Shown here one piece after another: positions 29,171 through 33,555 of a stretch of 33,555 bases of DNA. Positions within the stretch are counted from its first letter, which is position 1. Every line of letters starts with the position of its first letter. The notes beneath the pieces were generated by a model. That model was not told where the DNA came from. It saw nothing but the letters and a program-made list of their open reading frames with translations, and ran no database searches. Made by a program: the position numbers and the translations under genes. Source of the stretch: a virus; the IMG/VR virus record IMGVR_UViG_3300046810_000572, positions 1 through 33,555 of that record; one strand, given 5' to 3'.

Positions 29171-31613
29171 CGTTAAGTTGCAGGTTCTGCTCAAGGCCGT
29201 TGACCAAGCAAGTCGCCCGTTTAAATCCATTCAGACAGCGAGTAAGTCGCTGTCCGGGGATATCCGAAATACCCAAAACTCCCTCAAATCCCTGAACGCC
29301 CAAGCCGGGCGTATTGAGGGTTTTCGTAAAACGAGTGGTCAGCTTGCCGTTACCGGCCAGTCTCTCAAAAATGCAAAACAGGAAGCCGCCGCGCTGGCTG
29401 TCCAGTTTAAAAACACCACCAATCCAACGCGGGCACAGGCCAAGGCGCTGGAAGATGCCAAGCGCGCCGCGTCTGACCTGCAAATTAAATACAACGGATT
29501 GCGGCAATCGGTGCAGCGTCAGCGTCAGGAACTGGCGCAGGCCGGGATCAATACGCGCACGCTGTCAGCCGATGAGCGCCGCCTGAAAACCTCAGTCAGT
29601 GAGACTACGGCACAGCTCAACCGTCAGCGCGATGCGCTCGCCCGCGTCAGTGCGCAGCAGGCCAGACTCAGTACGGTAAAAAAGCGCTATGACTCCGGCA
29701 AGCAGTTAGCCGCCGTTGCGGGCGGGGCGGGCATGGCTGGTGTCGGTGTGGCCGCCGCCGGGCTGTATGGGGAAGCCCGGTTTATCGCGCCGGGCATTGG
29801 TTTTGATAAACAGATGTCAGGCACGCAGGCCATCCTTGGCCTTGATAAGGGCGATGAGAAACTCGGCCAAATTCGTAAGCAGGCGCGTGATATCGGCGCG
29901 ACAACGGCGTTTTCTCCGGGTGACGTTGCCCGCACGCAGACCACGCTTGCCCGCTCGGGCTATGACGCCGACTCAGTGCTGGCCGCAACGGGATCTACCG
30001 TTAACCTGAGCCTTGCGGCGGATGTGGACATTGCCGAAGCCGCCGACATCATCACCAATATGCAATCGGCGTTTAACCTGCCGACCACGGAAATTCAGCG
30101 CGTAGCGGACGTGATGACCAAGGGGTTTACCTCGTCAAATACCGGGCTGATTGAGCTTGGCGAGGCGATGAAATATGTGGCGCCCATTGCTGAGGCGGCG
30201 GGTGCCAGCATCGAAGACACGACGGCCATGCTCGGCGTGATGGCGGATAACGGGATTAAAGGTTCGATGGCCGGTACAGGAGCAAGCGCTATTTTCAGCC
30301 GCCTGCAAGCCCCCGTTGGTCAGGCTCCTGCGGCGCTCAATGAGCTGGGTATTAAAACCCGAGACACAAAAGGCAACATGCTGCCTGTGGTGGGGATCCT
30401 CCAGTCGATTGACCGGTCTTTTAAAAAGAACAAACTCGGCACCGCACAGCAGGCTGAATACCTGAAAGTTATTTTTGGTGAGGAGGCCATGAAGGGCGCG
30501 GTCAAGCTGGTGGCCGCTGCGGGTAACGGCAACCTTGCCGAGAAGCAAAGCGCGATTAAAGATTCTGCGGGCACCACGGAGCGTATCGCCAAAGTCCAGA
30601 CCGACAACCTCGACGGCGATTTAAAAAATCTCGCGTCGGCATGGGAAGACTTACAGATTGAGGTTTTCGAGAAACAGGATAGTACCTTGCGCCGCCTGAC
30701 CACCTCGGCCACCGAGTGGTTAGGGAAAATGGGGGCATGGGCTAAGGCCAATCCTGAGCTGACAAAAACGCTCTTTGCGCTGACCACCGGTGCGCTGGCC
30801 ATTATTGGTGTGCTGGGCGGAATTGGTCTTATCGCGTGGCCAGTTATCGCAGGCATTAATGCGATTATCGCCGTCGCCGGTACGCTCGGGGTGATATTCA
30901 GCGCGGCGGGAACGGCCATTGTCACTGCGCTGGGCGCAATAACCTGGCCGGTGCTGGCCATCGGCGCGCTGTTTGTCGCTGCGGCTCTGCTTATCCGTAA
31001 ATACTGGGAACCTATCAGCGCCTTTTTCAGTGGCGTGATAGAAGGGTTGGGTATTGCGTTTGAGCCGGTGAAAGAAATGTTTGCGCCGTTGAAGCCGGTT
31101 TTTGAATGGCTTGGGGATAAGCTCAAGATCGTGTGGCAGTGGTTTAAAGACCTGATTCAGCCAGTGAAATCAACCAAGGAAACCCTCGATAGTTGTAAAG
31201 ATGCGGGGGTGTCGTTTGGTCATGCTGTGGCAAATGCACTTACCGCGCCATTGCAGGTGGCCAATAAGCTGCGTAGGGGCGTGGTTTGGCTGCTGGAAAA
31301 ACTCGGCGTAGTGAAGAAAGAGTCTGACAACCTCGACAAAAATGCTGACAAAGCTGAGCAGCGTTCAAAATCTGATGCCGGTAATGCGGCGGAGTATCAG
31401 CCGCCGGGCGGTAATTTTGGATTCAGTTACGGCTACGTACCGGTGTCGGCGGGTGGTGGACGTTCTTACACCGACAACAGCAAAAACAGTTATCAGATTT
31501 CCGTCGGTGCCGGTATGGGCGCACAGGATACCAGCCGCCAAGTGATTGACGCGCTGGACGCACGGGAAAGGCAGCGCCGCGCTGAGGCTCGCGCCCGCAT
31601 GGGGCATGATTAA
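29163..31613 (+). CDS. T: Tape measure protein T
   Basis: Sets tail length and is ejected with DNA. 816 aa (P2 T has 815). The N-terminal 200 residues are coiled coil (QTASKSLSGDIRNTQNSLKSLNAQ, ALAVQFKNTTNPTRAQAKALEDAKR). A conserved tape-measure core follows (GIGFDKQMSGTQAILGLDKGD, DIAEAADIITNMQSAFNLP, GDGIKGSMAGTGASAIFSR-type region). Hydrophobic membrane-interacting helices occupy about residues 540-610 (LTTGALAIIGVLGGIGLIAWP, VTALGAITWPVLAIGALFVAAALLI). Start ATG 29163 overlaps the E' end by 8 bp; a reading from 29151 lies within E'. It follows the P2 T family along its whole length. Confidence 0.96.
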   Translation: MSNVKLQVLLKAVDQASRPFKSIQTASKSLSGDIRNTQNSLKSLNAQAGRIEGFRKTSGQLAVTGQSLKNAKQEAAALAVQFKNTTNPTRAQAKALEDAKRAASDLQIKYNGLRQSVQRQRQELAQAGINTRTLSADERRLKTSVSETTAQLNRQRDALARVSAQQARLSTVKKRYDSGKQLAAVAGGAGMAGVGVAAAGLYGEARFIAPGIGFDKQMSGTQAILGLDKGDEKLGQIRKQARDIGATTAFSPGDVARTQTTLARSGYDADSVLAATGSTVNLSLAADVDIAEAADIITNMQSAFNLPTTEIQRVADVMTKGFTSSNTGLIELGEAMKYVAPIAEAAGASIEDTTAMLGVMADNGIKGSMAGTGASAIFSRLQAPVGQAPAALNELGIKTRDTKGNMLPVVGILQSIDRSFKKNKLGTAQQAEYLKVIFGEEAMKGAVKLVAAAGNGNLAEKQSAIKDSAGTTERIAKVQTDNLDGDLKNLASAWEDLQIEVFEKQDSTLRRLTTSATEWLGKMGAWAKANPELTKTLFALTTGALAIIGVLGGIGLIAWPVIAGINAIIAVAGTLGVIFSAAGTAIVTALGAITWPVLAIGALFVAAALLIRKYWEPISAFFSGVIEGLGIAFEPVKEMFAPLKPVFEWLGDKLKIVWQWFKDLIQPVKSTKETLDSCKDAGVSFGHAVANALTAPLQVANKLRRGVVWLLEKLGVVKKESDNLDKNADKAEQRSKSDAGNAAEYQPPGGNFGFSYGYVPVSAGGGRSYTDNSKNSYQISVGAGMGAQDTSRQVIDALDARERQRRAEARARMGHD

Positions 31614-31626
31614 GAGGATTTTACGC

Positions 31627-32091
31627 ATGATGTTAACGCTCGGATTATTTGTGTTTCAGCTTCAGACCGTCCCTTATCAGAGCCTGCAACGCAATGTTGA
31701 TTACCGCTGGCCGTCAAATAGCCGTGTTGGCCAGCGTCCCGCGCTGCAATTTCTCGGTGTGAATGAGGAAAAAATTACCCTGTCAGGGGTGCTGATGCCG
31801 GAAATCACCGGCGGACGCATGTCACTGCTGGTACTTAACCAGATGGCGGATGAGGGCAAGGCGTGGCCGCTGCTGGAGGGCTCCGGCACTATTTATGGCA
31901 TGTTTGTTGTGGAAAGCCTCAGTGAAACCCGCAGTGAATTCTTTGCTGACGGCAGCGCGCGAAGCATTGAATTTACGCTGACGCTCACCCGTGTGGATGA
32001 GTCCCTGACCTCCATGTTTGGTGACTTACAGGCGCAGGCTGAGGGATTGCTGAATAAAGCCAGCTCGGCGGTGCAGGCGGTGTGGTCATGA
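31627..32091 (+). CDS. U: Tail protein U
   Basis: Small tail (baseplate-hub) protein of the P2 U family. 154 aa (P2 U has 159). Starts MMLTLGLFVFQLQTVPYQSLQ with GAGG ahead of ATG 31627, then the well-conserved YRWPSNSRVGQRPALQFLGV, ITLSGVLMPEITGG, EGKAWPLLEGSGTIYGM and IEFTLTLTRVDESL. Its stop TGA overlaps the ATG of D. Confidence 0.95.
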   Translation: MMLTLGLFVFQLQTVPYQSLQRNVDYRWPSNSRVGQRPALQFLGVNEEKITLSGVLMPEITGGRMSLLVLNQMADEGKAWPLLEGSGTIYGMFVVESLSETRSEFFADGSARSIEFTLTLTRVDESLTSMFGDLQAQAEGLLNKASSAVQAVWS

Positions 32092-33251
32092 TAACGGGTA
32101 TGACACTCGATGCCGGGGCGAAACTGGCACCGGCGTTTATGCTGACGCAGGCGGGTAATGACATCACGAAAGATATCAGCGCCCGGCTGTTATCTATGAC
32201 GCTCACGGATAACAGGGGGTTTGACGCTGACCAGCTCGACATTGAGCTTGATGACAGCGACGGTCTGGTGGAAATGCCTGCGCGCGGTGCGGTGCTCTCC
32301 CTGTTCTTGGGCTGGCAGGGAGCGGCGCTGCTCGGTAAGGGGCAATTTACGGTTGATGAAGTTGAACACCGTGGCGCGCCGGATACGCTGACCATCCGGG
32401 CGCGCAGTGCTGACTTTCGCGGCACCCTGAACTCACGGCGGGAAATGTCTTACCACGACACTACGCTCGGTCAGGTGGTGGAGCAAATCGCCGCGCGCAA
32501 TAAGCTGACGGCCAGCGTAGCCACGCAGTTGAACGCCATCAGTATTCCGCACATCGATCAGTCTCAGGAATCTGACGCCAAGTTTTTAACCCGTCTGGCC
32601 ACGCGCAACGGGGCTGATGTTTCGGTGAAAGCTGGTAAGTTACTTTTTCTGAAAGCGGGAAGCGGCACTACCGCCAGCGGCAAGCCCATACCGACCATGA
32701 CGATTGAGCGTGCAGACGGTGACCGGCATCAGTTTGCTATCGCTGACCGGGGCGCATACACCGGCGTAACGGCTAAATGGCTGCACACCAAAGACCCTAA
32801 GCCGAAAAAGCAAAAGGTCAAAATCCAGCGAAAGCCCAAGTTTAAACAGCTGCGCGCCCTGCAACACCCCAAGTCCAAGCCAGCCGCAACCGCCAAAAAA
32901 GCAGCGGCCAAGCCAGAAGAAAAAGAGGGTGAATACATGGCAGGCGAAGCGGATAACGTGTTTGCACTGACTACCACCTACGCCAGCAAAGTGCAGGCCA
33001 TGCGCGCAGCAGCGGCGAAGTGGGATAAGTTGCAACGTGGGGTGGCCGAATTCTCCATTAATCTGGCTATGGGGCGCGCCGATTTATACCCCGAAACGCC
33101 GGTGCAGGTTAAAGGGTTTAAGCGCGTCATAGACGACCAGTCATGGATTATCACTAAGGTGGTTCACTCACTCAGCAATAGTGGCTACACGACTTCCCTA
33201 GACCTCGAGGTAAGGCTTTCAGATGTGGAGTTTGATACGCAGGAAGAATGA
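32088..33251 (+). CDS. D: Baseplate hub/tail protein D
   Basis: gp27-like hub protein and last gene of the late F operon. 387 aa, same length as P2 D. Begins MITGMTLDAGAKLAPAF at an ATG overlapping the U stop. The N-terminal LTDNRGFDADQLDIELDDSDGL motif is a family hallmark. A lysine/proline-rich insert (about residues 235-285, KDPKPKKQKVKIQRKPK) precedes the conserved GEYMAGEADNVFALTTTYASK and GFKRVIDDQSWIITKV regions and the end LDLEVRLSDVEFDT. Confidence 0.96.
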   Translation: MITGMTLDAGAKLAPAFMLTQAGNDITKDISARLLSMTLTDNRGFDADQLDIELDDSDGLVEMPARGAVLSLFLGWQGAALLGKGQFTVDEVEHRGAPDTLTIRARSADFRGTLNSRREMSYHDTTLGQVVEQIAARNKLTASVATQLNAISIPHIDQSQESDAKFLTRLATRNGADVSVKAGKLLFLKAGSGTTASGKPIPTMTIERADGDRHQFAIADRGAYTGVTAKWLHTKDPKPKKQKVKIQRKPKFKQLRALQHPKSKPAATAKKAAAKPEEKEGEYMAGEADNVFALTTTYASKVQAMRAAAAKWDKLQRGVAEFSINLAMGRADLYPETPVQVKGFKRVIDDQSWIITKVVHSLSNSGYTTSLDLEVRLSDVEFDTQEE

Positions 33252-33271
33252 CGAATTAATTAGTTAACAGT

Positions 33272-33300
33272 TTGTTTTAATTGAATTTATATATTAAAAT
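33272..33300 (+). promoter_or_regulatory. Candidate sigma70 promoter for ogr
   Basis: TTGTTT at 33272-33277, a 17-bp spacer and TAAAAT at 33295-33300 (5 of 6 to the -10 consensus), 37 bp before the ogr ATG in an AT-rich D-ogr gap. Confidence 0.45.
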
Positions 33301-33336
33301 AAACGCATCTTAAAGTGATTCCTTGAGGTGGTGATC

Positions 33337-33555
33337 ATGTTCCATTGTCCAATCTGCAAATACGCTGCACATACCCGTTCCAGCCGTTACCTGAGTGAGA
33401 ACACCAAGGAGCGTTATAACCAGTGCCAGAACATAAATTGTGGGCATACGTTTAAGACGATGGAATCATTCGACGGCTCAATTATGAAGCCGGGACATAT
33501 CAACGCAGTGATGCCTCACCCAACCTCGCACGGTCAGCAAACCTTCCTGATGTAA
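33337..33555 (+). CDS. ogr: Late transcription activator Ogr
   Basis: Zinc-finger activator of P2 late promoters, contacting the alpha subunit of RNA polymerase. 72 aa, identical in length to P2 Ogr. Starts MFHCPICKYAAHTRSSRYLS and carries the Cys4 finger C4-x2-C7-x22-C30-x4-C35, the spacing known for P2 Ogr and Delta. The C-terminal KPGHINAVMPHPTSHGQQTFLM also follows P2. Preferred start ATG 33337 after GAGGTGG; a GTG at 33328 adds three residues. The window ends at its stop codon, so the attR/attP region that follows in P2 is not seen. Confidence 0.96.
   Translation: MFHCPICKYAAHTRSSRYLSENTKERYNQCQNINCGHTFKTMESFDGSIMKPGHINAVMPHPTSHGQQTFLM

Larger units (their letters stand above)
1..33555. 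mobile_element. P2-like prophage (int to ogr)
   Basis: Nearly every backbone gene matches coliphage P2 in order, strand and length: int-C-cox-B-A leftmost, then cos, leftward Q-P, rightward O-N-M-L-X, lysis genes, R-S, V-W-J-I-H-G, FI-FII-E-E'-T-U-D and ogr. The window starts exactly at the int stop and ends exactly at the ogr stop, so the attachment sites flanking the integrated element are not included. All structural genes are open and full length, so the element looks potentially functional. Three low-GC insertions (about 1.9-2.5, 6.4-10.4 and 19.5-21.1 kb) interrupt an otherwise GC-richer backbone and are read as cargo (morons). Confidence 0.97.

Noticed and set aside
30320-31126. 268-aa leftward ORF inside the tape measure gene
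   Set aside because: Antisense shadow of T; composition and lack of start signals argue against a gene.
1-33555. CRISPR arrays, tRNA genes and insertion sequences
   Set aside because: No regularly spaced repeat array, no tRNA cloverleaf and no transposase found; the only clear repeats are the fibre-gene repeats and short hairpins.

Overview
The window is a near-complete P2-like (Peduovirus-type) temperate myophage prophage, trimmed from the stop codon of the integrase (position 1, minus strand) to the stop codon of the late activator Ogr (position 33555). Gene order, protein lengths and motifs follow coliphage P2 closely (int, C, cox, B, A, cos, Q to S, V to G, FI to D, ogr). This points to a host in the Enterobacterales; the genus cannot be fixed from the sequence. 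The attL/attR cores lie outside the window.

Layout. 1-1870: lysogeny module (integrase, C repressor, operators, Cox). 1886-2524: a terminator and a leftward two-gene insertion (37-aa peptide plus a two-TM protein). 2671-6387: replication module (small Fil-like ORF, helicase-loader gene B, three small early genes, rolling-circle initiator A with the origin inside it). 6388-10424: an AT-rich cargo cassette where P2 carries tin/orf91/old: an unrecognised soluble protein, a four-TM protein overlapping it, and a large RloC/PrrC-like ABC-ATPase with a candidate anticodon-nuclease triad. 10425-10807: cos region. 10808-17337: capsid and packaging genes (Q and P leftward; O, N, M, L, X rightward). 17340-18588: lysis cassette of pinholin-like holin, SAR endolysin and nested LysB/LysC spanins. 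18551-19460: tail completion R and S. 19461-21098: a second AT-rich cargo insertion, read as a type II Thoeris pair (TIR protein plus 2TM-macro protein). 21258-26818: baseplate and tail fibre (V, 49-aa ORF, W, J, I, H, G). 26941-33251: sheath, tube, E/E' frameshift pair, tape measure, U and D. 33337-33555: ogr.

How it works together. C would hold lysogeny by repressing the early promoter upstream of cox. Integrase and Cox handle integration and excision, and A with B starts replication at the origin in A. Ogr would switch on the late operons; a shared CTGTTGT motif sits upstream of P/O, V and FI. Lysis appears to use a membrane-depolarising pinholin that releases a SAR lysozyme, followed by spanins.

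The cargo is the most interesting part: three separate insertions sit at junctions in the P2 backbone. The Thoeris pair is recognisable. The A-cos cassette combines a recognisable RloC-like ATPase with two proteins I cannot assign, and is the best candidate for an undescribed system. The leftward two-gene insertion between cox and B is a second, smaller candidate.
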